Source: Candidatus Competibacteraceae bacterium (lineage in GTDB: Bacteria > Pseudomonadota > Gammaproteobacteria > Competibacterales > JAHEDQ01). From it: DNA of 38,212 nucleotides. Both the position numbers and the translations under genes were made by a program. The notes under the pieces are model-generated. The model had not been told where the DNA came from. It did no database searches and saw only the letters and a program-made list of their open reading frames with translations. Shown piece after piece: positions 1 through 11,274 of the stretch (its first letter is position 1; the number at the start of each line of letters is the position of its first letter). The stretch spans positions 1 to 38,212 of the forward strand of contig JAHEDQ010000014.1 in assembly GCA_024641125.1 (NCBI GenBank), in the 5' to 3' direction.

Positions 1-180
1 CCAGGGGGATCGAGCCGTTGGTCGTGTCTTCTGGACACCGCCGCTGAGGGATTAGCCGACGCCGCTTCCGCTGAACTGATCGGCGGGAGCGCGTTTGTGC
101 TTCCAGAACGGGCCGTGCAGGTTTGGCGCATGGCCGATCCAGAGGCACTGAAACCCATGGAGGGTGCAAAATCCAATTGA
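1..180 (+). CDS. C-terminal end of a probable glycogen debranching enzyme (GlgX/isoamylase type), truncated by window edge
   Basis: Reading frame 1 is open from the first base to a TGA at 178-180, giving 59 residues. The piece contains W-S-C-LLDTA near its start and SAFVLPERAVQVWRM further on. That matches the end of the C-terminal beta-sandwich of GlgX/TreX-type isoamylases, where a W-x-LLDTA strand is followed by a final strand with a VLP-type motif. Context agrees, because glgC and pgm follow on the same strand after a 143-base gap. Only the tail is visible, so catalytic residues cannot be checked. Another GH13 enzyme of glycogen or trehalose metabolism remains possible. Confidence 0.55.
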   Translation, partial: PGGSSRWSCLLDTAAEGLADAASAELIGGSAFVLPERAVQVWRMADPEALKPMEGAKSN

Positions 181-323
181 GACCGACGCCCCCCTCGGGT
201 GTTGCGTCCATGACCAGGTGTATTTTGCAGCCAGTTCCAGTCGACTCGACCGCAACGCCTGATCGGATTCACGACGGTGTGTGGTTGCCGTCGTGGGACC
301 AATCGTGAAAGTGAGGAACAGCA

Positions 324-1571
324 ATGCAACGAAACGAACTCCGTTACGTCAGCCGTCTCACCCGGGATACGCTGGCGCTGGTGCTGGCCGGCGGGAGAGG
401 TTCGAGGCTGCACGAGTTGACCAATATTCGCGCCAAACCTGCGGTTTTTTTTGGCGGTAAGTTCCGCATCATCGATTTCCCCTTGTCCAATTGTGTCAAC
501 TCCGGCATCCGGCGTATTGGCGTACTGACCCAGTACAAGGCGCATTCGCTGATCCGTCATCTGGTCAACGGTTGGGGTTCCTTTCAGACCACCCTGGGCG
601 AGTTCGTCGAAGTGCTGCCCGCGTCTCAGCGCACCACCGGGGACTGGTACGCCGGCACCGCCGATGCGATCTATCAAAACCTGGACATCATCCGTTCCTT
701 GAAACCCAGGTACGTTCTGGTCCTGTCCGGGGACCATGTCTACAAGATGGACTATGGGGAATTGTTGGCATACCACGTGGAAAAAGAGGCGGACATGACC
801 GTGGCCTGCGTCGATGTATCTTTAGAAGATGCCAAAGGATTCGGTGTCATGACCGTCGATGGGGACCAGCGTGTGATCGGGTTCCACGAGAAGCCGACCC
901 ATCCCAGCGCCCAGCCGGGCATGCCCGATAAGGCGCTGGCGTCCATGGGCAACTATGTCTTCAATCCAGAGTTTTTGTTCGAGCAGTTGGAACGGGATGC
1001 GGCTGATCCTGTCTCCAGTCACGATTTCGGCAAAGACATCATTCCGTCCATCATCGATCGGCGCCGGGTGTTTGCCTACCCTTTTCGGGACGACGAAACC
1101 GGTCGTCAACCCTATTGGCGTGACGTTGGCACAATCGACGCTTTCTGGGAGGCTAACATGGAGCTGGTATCGGTCACGCCGGAGCTGAATCTGTACGATC
1201 AGGACTGGCCTATTCAGACCTACCAGAGGCAATTGCCGTCAGCAAAGTTCGTCTTCCAGGATGTCGGTCGAGAAGGCAAGGCTTTGGATTCCATCGTCTC
1301 GGGTGGGTGCGTTATATCCGGTGCGGAGATCCGTTACTCGCTGTTGTTTTCACAGGTGCAGGTCCATTCGTATTCCCAGGTTGAGGAATCCGTTCTTCTG
1401 CCCGAAGTGGACATCGGCCGCAACTGCCGGATCAGGCGGGCCGTGATCGATCGCGGCTGTCGCTTACCGGAAGGTACTGTCATCGGTGAGGACCGGGAGG
1501 CCGATGCGGCCAGGTTCCGCGTCACGGACAAAGGCATCGTGCTGGTAACGGCTGAGATGCTGGAACGTTGA
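324..1571 (+). CDS. glgC: Glucose-1-phosphate adenylyltransferase (ADP-glucose pyrophosphorylase)
   Basis: This 415-residue protein makes ADP-glucose from glucose-1-phosphate and ATP, the committed step of bacterial glycogen synthesis in the cytoplasm. The N-terminal nucleotidyltransferase domain begins [13 protein letters not shown], the pyrophosphorylase signature. It continues with [20 protein letters not shown] and the [12 protein letters not shown] metal/nucleotide motif. The C-terminal third has left-handed beta-helix type repeats ([11 protein letters not shown] and following). Length is normal for bacterial GlgC. The ATG at 324 has an AGGA seven bases upstream. It lies between a probable debranching-enzyme gene and a phosphoglucomutase gene, so the three form a glycogen operon. 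Allosteric control by sugar phosphates and AMP is known for the family but cannot be judged here. Confidence 0.96.
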   Translation: MQRNELRYVSRLTRDTLALVLAGGRGSRLHELTNIRAKPAVFFGGKFRIIDFPLSNCVNSGIRRIGVLTQYKAHSLIRHLVNGWGSFQTTLGEFVEVLPASQRTTGDWYAGTADAIYQNLDIIRSLKPRYVLVLSGDHVYKMDYGELLAYHVEKEADMTVACVDVSLEDAKGFGVMTVDGDQRVIGFHEKPTHPSAQPGMPDKALASMGNYVFNPEFLFEQLERDAADPVSSHDFGKDIIPSIIDRRRVFAYPFRDDETGRQPYWRDVGTIDAFWEANMELVSVTPELNLYDQDWPIQTYQRQLPSAKFVFQDVGREGKALDSIVSGGCVISGAEIRYSLLFSQVQVHSYSQVEESVLLPEVDIGRNCRIRRAVIDRGCRLPEGTVIGEDREADAARFRVTDKGIVLVTAEMLER

Positions 1572-1621
1572 AGCGCCGGTTGAACCCAAAGCCGGAAAGC
1601 AATCACCGCCCTGAAGGTTGA

Positions 1622-3262
<1,641 letters not shown>

Positions 3263-3649
3263 ATCAACGACACCCGCAAGACGTTCGGTTGGTGAACAAT
3301 TAGACTCACTGCGCCATGTCGTGATCATCTTCATTAGGCCCTTCGTGCCGCGTTGCACCTGGCCCAATGGCAACTCACCTATTTGCCGTGGGCCAACTTA
3401 GCCCGCTACCCCTTGTACAAGAGAGCGCAAAGACGCCGGCGCGATGGCAAAAATTGATCTTCCTTCAGCAGCGCTGCCCCGGTTGAACGGGGACGCTCAC
3501 GCGATCAACGTCTCCAGCTACCCGTTTGCCGGGGCATAATTCCGAGTAAGGGAGATGAGACTCGACCTCAGCCGGCTAAGTCTCTAAAGTACGCGCCTCG
3601 CCGAGGGGCCTCTCTCCGCTGTTTCATTCACTCTGTCAGGAAAAATCTG
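3263..3649 (+). other. Intergenic region between pgm and the ABC-F gene
   Basis: These 387 bases hold no convincing gene. A small hairpin with stem CCCCG/CGGGG and a six-base loop lies at 3477-3492, and a CTTGTACAAG palindrome lies near 3413-3422. Neither is followed by a T-tract. The promoter of the ABC-F gene presumably lies here, but I cannot point to clear -35 and -10 boxes. Confidence 0.4.
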
Positions 3650-5260
3650 TTGATCTCCACCGCAAATGTCACCATGCAGTTTGGTGCGAAACCCCTGTTC
3701 GAGAACATTTCCGTCAAATTCGGCGATGGCCATCGCTATGGGCTGATCGGTGCCAACGGCTGCGGCAAATCGACCTTTATGAACATCCTGGACGGCAGTT
3801 TGTCTCCCACCGCCGGCAACGTGTCGGTGAGCCCCAATGAGCGGGTGGCGACGCTGCGCCAGGACCAGTTCGCTTTCGAGCGCTATACGGCCATCGACAC
3901 CGTGATCATGGGCCATGAACAGTTGTGGTTGCTCAAGCAGGAACGTGACCGGCTTTACGCCTTGCCCGAAATGTCGGAGCAGGAGGGCATGAAGGTCGCT
4001 GAGCTGGAGATCCAGTTTGCCGAAATGGACGGCTACAGCGCCGAGAGCCGTGCCGGGGAAATCCTGATGGGCGCCGGAATAGCCCAGGAGTTGCATCACG
4101 GCCCCATGAGCGCCATCGCGCCGGGATGGAAGCTGCGGGTTCTGCTTGCCCAGGCCCTGTTCGCAGATCCGGAAATCCTGTTACTGGATGAGCCCACCAA
4201 CAACCTGGATATCGACACCATTCGCTGGCTGGAAACGATGCTCAACGAGCGCAAATGCACCATGGTCATTATTTCCCATGACCGGCATTTCCTGAATGCG
4301 GTCTGTACCCACATGGCGGATATCGACTACGGCGGGCTGCGGATTTATCCTGGCAACTACGACGACTTTATGACCGCGTCCACCCAGGCGCGCGAGCGTT
4401 TGCATTCTCAAAACGCCAGAAAAAGCGCCCAGATTGCGGAGTTGCAGCAGTTTGTCAGTCGCTTTTCGGCCAACGCCTCCAAAGCAAAGCAGGCGACTTC
4501 GCGTGCCCACCAGATCGAGAAAATCAAACTCGACGACATCAAGCCATCCAGCCGGGTAAGTCCCTACATCCGATTCAACCAGGAGAAAAAACTACATCGC
4601 CAGGCGCTGACACTGGAGCATCTGAGCCACGGCTTCGAAGGGCTTCTGTTCGACCAGGGCAATCTGGTGCTGGAAGCGGGTGCGCGTCTGGCCGTCATCG
4701 GCCAAAATGGTGCGGGCAAGTCGACGTTCCTGCGCTGTCTTTTGGGTGAGTTACAGGCCAGCAACGGCACCATCAAGTGGGCGGAAAACGCCACCCTGGG
4801 ATACTGCCCCCAGGACAGCAACGCCGAGTTTGACTGTGATCTGAACCTGTTCGACTGGATGAGTCAGTGGCGCAAGCCCCGGCACGACGACCAGATCGTG
4901 CGCGCTACCCTGGGGCGCCTGCTGTTTTCGTCCGAGGACTTCAACAAGCAGGTAAAGGTCTGTTCCGGTGGGGAGAAGAACCGCTTGCTGTTTGGCAAGC
5001 TGATGATGATGGAAACCAATGTTCTTTTGATGGACGAACCCACCAATCACCTGGACATCGAGGCCATAGAAGCCTTGAATCTCGCTCTGACCCACTATGA
5101 GGGCACCTTGATCTTTGTCAGCCATGATCGGGAGTTTGTATCTTCCCTGGCCACGCGGGTCATCGAGATCAAGGACAGAACCCTGGTGAGTTTTGACGGG
5201 ACCTACGAGGAATACCTGATCAGTCAGCAGTCACCTCGGGCGATGGCGGCCGCTTCCTGA
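3650..5260 (+). CDS. ybiT: ABC-F family ATP-binding protein, YbiT-like
   Basis: This 536-residue protein has two ABC ATPase domains and no membrane segments, the layout of ABC-F factors that act on the ribosome. Walker A loops are GANGCGKST (first half) and GQNGAGKST (second half). Walker B/D-loops are [12 protein letters not shown] and [12 protein letters not shown]. The region between them is lysine- and arginine-rich, as in the ABC-F linker. The first half has [12 protein letters not shown] where a canonical LSGG would be, a YbiT hallmark, and the second signature is CSGGEKNR. The closeness to E. coli YbiT over the whole length makes the subfamily call firm. The start is a TTG preceded by AGGAAAAA; the next in-frame ATG would lose conserved N-terminal residues. 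The gene is monocistronic and ends before a bidirectional terminator. Confidence 0.93.
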   Translation: MISTANVTMQFGAKPLFENISVKFGDGHRYGLIGANGCGKSTFMNILDGSLSPTAGNVSVSPNERVATLRQDQFAFERYTAIDTVIMGHEQLWLLKQERDRLYALPEMSEQEGMKVAELEIQFAEMDGYSAESRAGEILMGAGIAQELHHGPMSAIAPGWKLRVLLAQALFADPEILLLDEPTNNLDIDTIRWLETMLNERKCTMVIISHDRHFLNAVCTHMADIDYGGLRIYPGNYDDFMTASTQARERLHSQNARKSAQIAELQQFVSRFSANASKAKQATSRAHQIEKIKLDDIKPSSRVSPYIRFNQEKKLHRQALTLEHLSHGFEGLLFDQGNLVLEAGARLAVIGQNGAGKSTFLRCLLGELQASNGTIKWAENATLGYCPQDSNAEFDCDLNLFDWMSQWRKPRHDDQIVRATLGRLLFSSEDFNKQVKVCSGGEKNRLLFGKLMMMETNVLLMDEPTNHLDIEAIEALNLALTHYEGTLIFVSHDREFVSSLATRVIEIKDRTLVSFDGTYEEYLISQQSPRAMAAAS

Positions 5261-5383
5261 TGGTGCTGGCTTGATCCAACGCAGCAACGTCAACGCGGCA
5301 ACATCGAACCAGAAAGGGCGTCGTGGACTGCTCAGGCCCTGATTTGGGAGTTCACAAGCCTTGCTTCGCGGCTGGAACAAAGA

Positions 5384-5413
5384 AATGCCCCGTCTTGTGA
5401 GTGCGGGGCTTTG
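5384..5413. terminator. Bidirectional rho-independent terminator
   Basis: Stem GCCCCG (5387-5392) pairs with CGGGGC (5404-5409) across an 11-base loop. It is flanked by A-rich sequence on the left and TTT on the right, so it can act on both strands. It sits between the convergent ABC-F gene (+) and the Cache-protein gene (-). Confidence 0.75.
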
Positions 5414-5455
5414 TAACGAATTGCAGAGCGTGCCAGTTATGCTATGAGCGCGCTG

Positions 5456-5905
5456 TTACTGCTTGTAGTAACCCACCGCGCAGATCTGGTCATTTATCAT
5501 CGTCACGTACGCAACCTTTTCCACCGGATCGGTCTCACCCGGCCGCGGCCACATATAGGTCACCTCGGTTATTTCACCCGGTTTGGCGCTGGCGTAAATT
5601 TCTTCACCGAGGCTGTTCCCCGCTTTGTCTTTCAATTCCTTCAGGCTCTTACCCACCAATGACGGGTGGGCGCTGAAGTTGCCGTCGGGCCCGCCGCAGT
5701 ATACGTAAAGGTCATTTTCCTTGAACTCCGGATCGCCGGCCACAAATGCCGCCAGGGCGGCATCCTGGTCGGTCTCGACCGCGCCTACAGCGCGCTCGAG
5801 CATTGCCTGCGCCTCATCCGGCGTGCCGTATTCGCTGGCAACAGCGGCGCCGGCGGCGAGTAATGAACACAGAGCAACGCCAAGCATTGAATATAATTGC
5901 TTCAT
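5456..5905 (-). CDS. Secreted single-Cache-domain protein
   Basis: This 149-residue protein starts with a signal peptide: a short basic start, then a hydrophobic run to the AAVAS region, with cleavage likely near residue 24. The rest looks like a small single Cache (sCache_2-like) sensor domain. It has a helical start with many acidic residues, a YVYCGGPDGNFSAHPSLVG stretch, GEEIY, and a strand with TYMWPRPG. In receptors such domains bind small ligands outside the inner membrane; here no transducing domain follows, so the protein is probably free in the periplasm. The ATG at 5905 is chosen because GAGGAAGGAA lies just upstream and the signal peptide begins there, although the frame is open further upstream. 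The role is unknown. Confidence 0.8.
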   Translation of the reverse strand: MKQLYSMLGVALCSLLAAGAAVASEYGTPDEAQAMLERAVGAVETDQDAALAAFVAGDPEFKENDLYVYCGGPDGNFSAHPSLVGKSLKELKDKAGNSLGEEIYASAKPGEITEVTYMWPRPGETDPVEKVAYVTMINDQICAVGYYKQ

Positions 5906-6142
5906 AACATTCCTTCCTCTTGATGGTTTGAGACCGAATGCAAACGCATGCATCCCCGCGGAGTAAAACGATTCGATGGCCGTCTCAATCCGGGGCAATA
6001 GAATAAGGCCTGCGCCCCTGACCCACAATCCGTGATGCTGGGCGGTGGCGCTCATGTCAGAGGCTCCCTGGCGGAATCGCGGTCAGGCGCCCATTCTGAG
6101 TTTATCGCGTTAACATGCCCAGGGCGCGCAATCGGTGCTTTT

Positions 6143-7681
6143 TCAGACTGCGTTGTCTGCCGGTTGCTTAGGCGGGGAGAAGTCTGCGGAGACCGCTTCC
6201 AGATCGGTGTTCAGGTCGGCGGGCTTGATATCGATAAGACCTGGGGCCGGCTCAATCTTGAAGAATGCCGTTTTACGGTGGACCAGTTCGGTGCGTGCGT
6301 TGCGCGGGTCCTGACGGGCCCAGTGCTCTATTTCCAGCAACAACGGCACACTGCGGGCATGGGCCTCGGCGGCAAATCCGTGTACGGAAGCAACATCTGC
6401 GGCCGGGTGGTAGGTGCCGTCGAGCACGACGCCGGTTATGGTTTTGACGTCCAACAGGAACTCGATCAATTTGCCGCCGCTGACGCCCATGGAATGCTGT
6501 GAGCTGCTGATTTCCGCCAGGTGCGCAGGGCCAAGGCTTTGCACCTGGGTTATGACCGGTGAAGTGAAGCGGCCGGTGTCGCCCGTACGGCCGCTCCACA
6601 TCTCCAGGGTCATGCCCAGCAGCCCGTCGTAGGGCTGCGGCCCTGGCGGCGCCTGCCGCTCATAGCCGTTTTTGAGCTTCAGCGTTGTCCGCAGCCGATT
6701 GCCGTCCCGAATCAAATCCACCGCAACCTCGGTACCGGGTTCGTTGTTGGCGAAGATCCGCTGCAGGTGCTCTACGTCGTTCACCGGTTGACCGTCCACC
6801 CGGTAAATGATGTCGTGGGCGTTCAGGCGGCCCGCGCCGGGCTCACCCTCGGGGGAGTCGGTGAGGATGATCGCCGACCGCCGGTTTGGAACCTTGAATA
6901 CGGCCGCCTCGGCCGCGCTCAGGTTGCTGGTGATGTGGGCGATTCCGGCGGTTCCCCATCCGGGCGTGTGACCGCGGAGCCGTTCCACTGCGCTCTTCAA
7001 TCGGTTGACAGGGATTGCATAGCCGATCCCTGCATGCCCACCGCTCTGTTTGCTCGACATCAATGACACGTTCATGCCGATGACCTGCCCTTGGCGATTG
7101 AACAAAGCGCCACCGGAATTCCCCGGGTTGATGCTGGCGTCGGTTTGCAGGTAGGTGTTGGTGCCGACGTGGCGGGCTGTGTGCGACACGATACCGCGGC
7201 TGATAGAGTCAGGGTTGTTTCCGAGCGGGTTGCCCACCGCATAGGCCTCCATCCCGACTTTGACACGATCTGAGTCTGCCAGGGTGGCCACCCGGATACC
7301 TTTGCAGCGCTCGAGTCGAAGCACGGCAATGTCCGGGTGCGGCGTCGCATGGAGTATACGGGCCGGAACGCCTGTTCCCACTTCCGCGCCCCTGGGCGAG
7401 ACTCGGATCAGCGCGGCATCCTTGACCACATGATGGTTGGTCCATACTTCGCAAGGGCTTGTCGAAACCAGGAATCCGGATCCGAATGCCGGCTCCCAAA
7501 CCGAATCGCCATGGCGGTCGATTTGAACGTGGGAAATTGTCTTGATGGACACTGACGAGTCCAGCATCCGCTCGGTGCTGACCTGATGCGGCCGACCCAG
7601 TTTATAGCCTGCGAGGACCGAAGCACCCACCAGCACTGACAGGGTCAGGACGATCGGAACTGTTCTCGGGAATGCCCTCAT
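6143..7681 (-). CDS. Membrane-anchored HtrA/Deg-type serine protease with PDZ domain
   Basis: The protein is about 512 residues. An N-terminal hydrophobic segment (VPIVLTLSVLVGASVLAGY) is a signal anchor or signal peptide, placing the enzyme in the periplasm. A trypsin-like domain follows: GSGFLVS, then TNHHVV with the catalytic His, DIAVLRL with the Asp, and INPGNSGGALF with the nucleophilic Ser. One PDZ domain follows (IIYRVDGQPVNDVEHLQRIF). About 110 further C-terminal residues are not recognised and are not a clear second PDZ domain. Such proteases degrade or sense misfolded envelope proteins. The frame is open to 7795; ATG 7681 is chosen because the membrane segment starts there, although its ribosome site is weak. 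The gene is divergent from the sulfotransferase gene. Confidence 0.85.
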   Translation of the reverse strand: MRAFPRTVPIVLTLSVLVGASVLAGYKLGRPHQVSTERMLDSSVSIKTISHVQIDRHGDSVWEPAFGSGFLVSTSPCEVWTNHHVVKDAALIRVSPRGAEVGTGVPARILHATPHPDIAVLRLERCKGIRVATLADSDRVKVGMEAYAVGNPLGNNPDSISRGIVSHTARHVGTNTYLQTDASINPGNSGGALFNRQGQVIGMNVSLMSSKQSGGHAGIGYAIPVNRLKSAVERLRGHTPGWGTAGIAHITSNLSAAEAAVFKVPNRRSAIILTDSPEGEPGAGRLNAHDIIYRVDGQPVNDVEHLQRIFANNEPGTEVAVDLIRDGNRLRTTLKLKNGYERQAPPGPQPYDGLLGMTLEMWSGRTGDTGRFTSPVITQVQSLGPAHLAEISSSQHSMGVSGGKLIEFLLDVKTITGVVLDGTYHPAADVASVHGFAAEAHARSVPLLLEIEHWARQDPRNARTELVHRKTAFFKIEPAPGLIDIKPADLNTDLEAVSADFSPPKQPADNAV

Positions 7682-8189
7682 TCGCTTGGTTTGCTCCGGA
7701 TTCTTGCCACACCGCACTGGTCGAAATCCCGGCCGAGGTCGTTTTGCTAGATGTTGGGATGGAAAACAAAGCGGGGTAAGCCTGGTTGGCGGCACTGTTA
7801 TTTTTGGAATCGATTGACTTTCAGTAGCAACGGTTGTGCCGGTATTGGTGCATAAGCCCTGCTGTCATGAGTCCAAAGTCGGTTGCATTTCAGCAATGTG
7901 CGCTCGGACGCTAGGCAAGGTCACTGCTGGTATAGTTACCGGAGGCTTGTACGCTGTGTGATTCGCGATCCAGCCATGCGCCATTGGAAGCGCAGGCGCC
8001 CAATTGTCGAAGGGCGGAGCTGTCACCGTGGAGTTCACCAGTGGGCCCCGTCCAATGCCGACTTGACTGAACGGTGGCCGCAGAGGATGTTGGACTGCCG
8101 CTAATTTTTCTGTAACGACGACCAGGGTGAATATGCCACGCCGCCAGGATCTTCGCATGGAGCGGGGACGCTGAACGCAGGCCCTAGCC
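7682..8189. other. Divergent intergenic region, protease / sulfotransferase
   Basis: About 500 bases without a supportable gene. A 138-codon minus-strand frame overlaps it, but it is arginine- and proline-rich and runs into the sulfotransferase gene, so it looks spurious. Promoters for both flanking genes should lie here. I see only weak candidates, for example a TTGACT near 8063 with no good -10 box. Confidence 0.4.
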
Positions 8190-9257
8190 ATGAAAACCCA
8201 GATCCGCGCCAGCGATTTTCCCTTCTTTCCAAGTGTTTTCCTGATAGGGGCGCCACGCTGCGGCACGACTTCGCTCAGCAAGCTGCTTGGTCGTCACCCC
8301 GAGATCTGCTTCTCCCGACCGAAGGAACTAAACTACTTCGGTCAGGTTCCGGCCGCGGCGCTGGAAAACATTCAGCACGACTATCTGGACCGGTACTTTC
8401 AGGACTACGATCCGGAACGCCACCGAGTGGCGGCCGAGGGGTCCGTAACTTATCTCTATGATCCCGAGGCACTCAAACAGATCAATGCGATTCAGCCTGA
8501 TGCCCGATTTCTGGTCGCGGTTCGCAATCCAGTCGATATGTTGCGGTCCTTTCACTTTCGCATGCTGTACCTGTTGGAGGAGGATGAAGCGGATTTCGCA
8601 ACTGCTTGGGCGCTGCAGGAGGTCAGAGCCCGGGGCGAGCGGATTCCGAAGCGCTGCAGCGACCCGCGTCGCCTGCGCTATCGCGAAGTCGCCAGCCTCG
8701 GTGCACAGGTCGAGCGGCTGGTGCAGACCGTGGGTCGGGATCGATGTCACATCGTCGTTAACGATGACGTGCGTTCCGACCCGGTGGGGACCTGCCGGGC
8801 AATGCTCCGCTTCTGCGGTGTGAACGACAACTTAGATGAACTCGCCGAAATCGACGCCGCCAATCCTTTCCCACACCGCCACAAGAGCAGGACCTACCGC
8901 TGGCGATGGCTGCAACAGATACTCTACAAACCGCCATCGGTTGCGCTCAGAGCCGCGGCCCGGTCTGAGGTTAAGCGCGGAGTCAGGCCGTTGAGCCTGA
9001 AGCGTCTGCACAAGAAATTGGCAAGGCTCAATCTGGTCAAGGGCGAGGCACCGAGGTTCTCGCCAGCGTTTAAACAACAACTGATGGCAGAGTTTGATCA
9101 GGACATACGTGTATTGGAAAGGATTCTAGACCGCGACCTGAACGCCTGGAGACAGGTGGCCTTGGGCAGCCGCAAGTCCGTAGATCGTGCACGGCAGGAT
9201 AAATCCCTGGGCGACGCCCATGAGTCCAACGGAAGTGCCAATCAAACCGCGCGTTGA
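8190..9257 (+). CDS. Sulfotransferase family protein (PAPS-dependent)
   Basis: A protein of 355 residues. Residues 17-30 read FLIGAPRCGTTSLS, the 5'-phosphosulfate binding loop of sulfotransferases that use PAPS as donor. Near residue 110, VAVRNPVDMLRSF supplies the Arg and Ser of the 3'-phosphate binding motif. RPKELNYFG and GSVTYLYDP are typical of the bacterial heparan-sulfate/glycan-type sulfotransferase fold. The acceptor cannot be read from sequence; polysaccharides, lipids and natural products are all possible. No glycan or sulfate-activation genes are adjacent, and the NRPS locus is 10 kb away, so no link is claimed. The C-terminal 40 residues are polar and probably disordered. Confidence 0.85.
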   Translation: MKTQIRASDFPFFPSVFLIGAPRCGTTSLSKLLGRHPEICFSRPKELNYFGQVPAAALENIQHDYLDRYFQDYDPERHRVAAEGSVTYLYDPEALKQINAIQPDARFLVAVRNPVDMLRSFHFRMLYLLEEDEADFATAWALQEVRARGERIPKRCSDPRRLRYREVASLGAQVERLVQTVGRDRCHIVVNDDVRSDPVGTCRAMLRFCGVNDNLDELAEIDAANPFPHRHKSRTYRWRWLQQILYKPPSVALRAAARSEVKRGVRPLSLKRLHKKLARLNLVKGEAPRFSPAFKQQLMAEFDQDIRVLERILDRDLNAWRQVALGSRKSVDRARQDKSLGDAHESNGSANQTAR

Positions 9258-9688
9258 GAAAATCCGTTCCTGCCGCGGAACCGGCACTCGGCTTACCCTT
9301 GTTATGCCTATGAGCGGCTTTGGCAAGGGTTGGTTTGGCGCGGACGCGGACGCCGGCCATCAGATGATGCGCCCTATCCAGGGCAATATGCATACTTGCA
9401 ACCACTTTGGCTTGGAACAGCCCATGCCGCCAGGGCGGTCGATCGAGTGCGAACTTGAGCAGGCCCCGATAGAGACGCCCCATCCACACGGTGCGGTTCG
9501 CGCCAGGCCGACACAGCAGGCCCTGGAGCCGCATCCGGGCAGGTTGGTTGACGAAGAACGGCAAGCGCTTTGGTACGCCGCCACACGTTGTACACTGTAC
9601 CCAGATCTGAACGGGCTAGAATCAGGGTGACGCAACGCATTGATTCGCCAAATGTGAAACCCTGAAACACCAGCCAGAAAGCCGCCCC
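9258..9688. other. Intergenic region before cbpA
   Basis: These 431 bases are open in several overlapping frames on both strands. None gives a recognisable protein or has a good start, and the frames run into the neighbouring genes. A TGTAC direct duplication (TTGTACACTGTACC) lies at 9590-9602. No terminator or convincing promoter was found. Confidence 0.35.
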
Positions 9689-10645
9689 ATGCAATACAAA
9701 GACTACTATGAAGTGATGGGCGTCCCCCGCGACGCGAGCCAGGATGAGATTAAGCGCGCTTATCGCAAGCTGGCGCGCAAGTATCATCCCGACGTGAGCA
9801 AGGAACCCGACGCCGAGCAGCGCTTCAAGGAGGTCGGGGAGGCGAATGAGGTACTCAAGGATCCGGAGAAACGCGCGGCCTATGACCAGCTCGGTGCCCA
9901 ATGGCAGGCAGGGCAGGATTTTCGTCCGCCGCCGGATTGGGATGCAGGTTTCGAGTTCCGCGGTGGGGGTTACACTGCCGGCGATGCGGATGGACACAGT
10001 GATTTCTTCGAGGAGTTGTTTGGACGCGGCTTCGCCGGTGCTGGGCCGACTTCCGGCGCTCGGCATGGCTTTCGCCTGCGCGGAGAGGATCATCATGCCA
10101 AGGTGCTGATCGATCTGGAGGACAGCTACAGTGGTGGTACCCGGTCCATTTCCTTGCGGATGCCGGAGTTGACCCCGGACGGACATGTAGCCACCCGTGA
10201 CCGTACGCTGAACGTCAAGATCCCCAAAGGTATTCGGGCGGGACAACAGATTCGTCTGGCGGGGCAAGGTGGCCCCGGCGTTGGCGGCGGCGAGTCGGGT
10301 GACCTGTATCTCGAGGTCGAGTTTCGCCACCATGCCCTGTACCGCATAGACGGCAGTAACCTCTATCTGGATTTGCCGGTTGCACCCTGGGAGGCAGTAT
10401 TGGGCGCGAGTGTCAAAGTGCCGACCCCTGCAGGTTTGGTGGACCTCAAGATTCCGCCCAATTCAAACCAGGGTCGAACGTTGCGTCTCAAGGGCCGTGG
10501 GCTGCCGGGAAAAATCGTGGGCGATTTGTATGTGGTGCTGCAGGTGGATCTGCCACCGGCCAATACCGAGGCGGCCAAGGCCGCGTATCGGCAAATGGCG
10601 GAACAGCTTGACTTCAATCCGCGCACCAATCTGGGGGGTTCCTGA
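9689..10645 (+). CDS. cbpA: DnaJ-class co-chaperone, curved-DNA-binding protein CbpA
   Basis: A 318-residue DnaJ-type co-chaperone. Residues 1-70 form the J domain with the HPD tripeptide at 33-35, which stimulates DnaK ATPase. A glycine- and phenylalanine-rich linker follows ([12 protein letters not shown], then GFAGAG). There is no cysteine-rich zinc domain, so it is type II/CbpA rather than DnaJ. The C-terminal beta domains include [19 protein letters not shown] and the paired [19 protein letters not shown]. CbpA also binds curved DNA in E. coli. The gene is followed after two bases by its usual partner cbpM, which makes the assignment firm. Confidence 0.94.
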   Translation: MQYKDYYEVMGVPRDASQDEIKRAYRKLARKYHPDVSKEPDAEQRFKEVGEANEVLKDPEKRAAYDQLGAQWQAGQDFRPPPDWDAGFEFRGGGYTAGDADGHSDFFEELFGRGFAGAGPTSGARHGFRLRGEDHHAKVLIDLEDSYSGGTRSISLRMPELTPDGHVATRDRTLNVKIPKGIRAGQQIRLAGQGGPGVGGGESGDLYLEVEFRHHALYRIDGSNLYLDLPVAPWEAVLGASVKVPTPAGLVDLKIPPNSNQGRTLRLKGRGLPGKIVGDLYVVLQVDLPPANTEAAKAAYRQMAEQLDFNPRTNLGGS

Positions 10646-10647
10646 TC

Positions 10648-11001
10648 ATGGTTGACAAGGTGCAATCGGTGTTTGTCGCCGAACTGATCGATGAGCAGAC
10701 AACGTTCACTATGGCCGATCTGTGCCGGGCCTGTGCGGTCGAGGCCGAATTGATCGAGTCCCTGGTCGAGCAGGGTATTCTCGAACCCAGCGGGCGGAGG
10801 GGGCGACACTGGGAGTTTCCCTCGAGCAGCCTGCGACGTACACGTGTCACCCTTCACTTGCAGCGTGATCTTGGGGTCAACCTGGCAGGCGCAGCGCTGG
10901 CCTTGGATCTGCTTGAGCGGATTCAACAACTCGATCAGGATCTTCGTGCTTTGCGCGGTGGAGCGGACGCGCGCCAGGCGGCCAAACCTGAATCGAGCTG
11001 A
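10648..11001 (+). CDS. cbpM: CbpA modulator CbpM (MerR-like helix-turn-helix)
   Basis: This small protein of 117 residues begins two bases after cbpA. It has a MerR-like winged helix start (FTMADLCRACAVEAELIESLVEQGIL), then a wing rich in Arg and Gly. A long helical C-terminus follows (GVNLAGAALALDLLERIQQL). This is the CbpM pattern. In E. coli, CbpM binds the J domain of CbpA and blocks both its co-chaperone and DNA-binding activity. The C-terminal tail of about 20 residues is polar. Identity rests on both the motif order and the cbpA-cbpM pairing. Confidence 0.88.
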   Translation: MVDKVQSVFVAELIDEQTTFTMADLCRACAVEAELIESLVEQGILEPSGRRGRHWEFPSSSLRRTRVTLHLQRDLGVNLAGAALALDLLERIQQLDQDLRALRGGADARQAAKPESS

Positions 11002-11025
11002 GCAGCGACGCTGTCGGGGACGCAC

Positions 11026-11274
11026 ATGCTGAAGATGCAGACCCTTGAAATTGCAAAGATCCGGGTCCCGGTCAAACGCATGAAAACCCTGGATTCGGAC
11101 AAGGTGGATGAGATCGCCGTGAGCATGCTAGACGATGGGCAGACCACCCCGATTCAGGTTCGTGTTGATGGGGATGGTTTCGTTCTGGTCGACGGGCTGC
11201 ATCGGCTCGAAGCCAAAAAAACCCTGGGCGCGGCTACCATCGAAGGCTATTTGGTGCAGGTTCGCAGGCATTGA
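11026..11274 (+). CDS. Mini ParB-like (ParB/Srx fold) protein
   Basis: An 82-residue protein consisting only of a ParB N-terminal type domain. The core reads GQTTPIQVRVDGDGFVLVDGLHRLEAKKTLG when split at the middle Gly-Asp, the usual box of ParB/sulfiredoxin-fold proteins. The GxHR motif is present as G-LHR. The sulfiredoxin cysteine is absent, so a reductase role is unlikely. There is no helix-turn-helix or dimerisation domain, so it is not a chromosome-partition ParB. It lies 24 bases after cbpM on the same strand and may be co-transcribed. Members of the fold bind or hydrolyse CTP; whether this one does is unknown. Confidence 0.8.
   Translation: MLKMQTLEIAKIRVPVKRMKTLDSDKVDEIAVSMLDDGQTTPIQVRVDGDGFVLVDGLHRLEAKKTLGAATIEGYLVQVRRH

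Noticed and set aside
3477-3492. Hairpin CCCCG/CGGGG as terminator after pgm
   Set aside because: The stem is only five pairs, there is no T-tract after it, and it lies more than 200 bases past the stop codon.
7865-8281. 138-codon minus-strand frame between the protease and sulfotransferase genes
   Set aside because: It overlaps the conserved start of the sulfotransferase gene, is basic and proline-rich, and has no ribosome site that I can see.
8190-9257. Sulfotransferase as a tailoring enzyme of the peptide
   Set aside because: It is about 10 kb from the NRPS operon with unrelated genes between; nothing in the sequence connects them.
9650-9700. Possible heat-shock promoter (CCCTGAAA ... 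CGCCCCATG) before cbpA
   Set aside because: The would-be -10 box overlaps the cbpA start codon, so a transcript from it would lack the start; likely chance.
9374-10333. 319-codon minus-strand frame opposite cbpA
   Set aside because: It overlaps cbpA, whose J domain and C-terminal motifs are clear; the reverse product shows no family resemblance.
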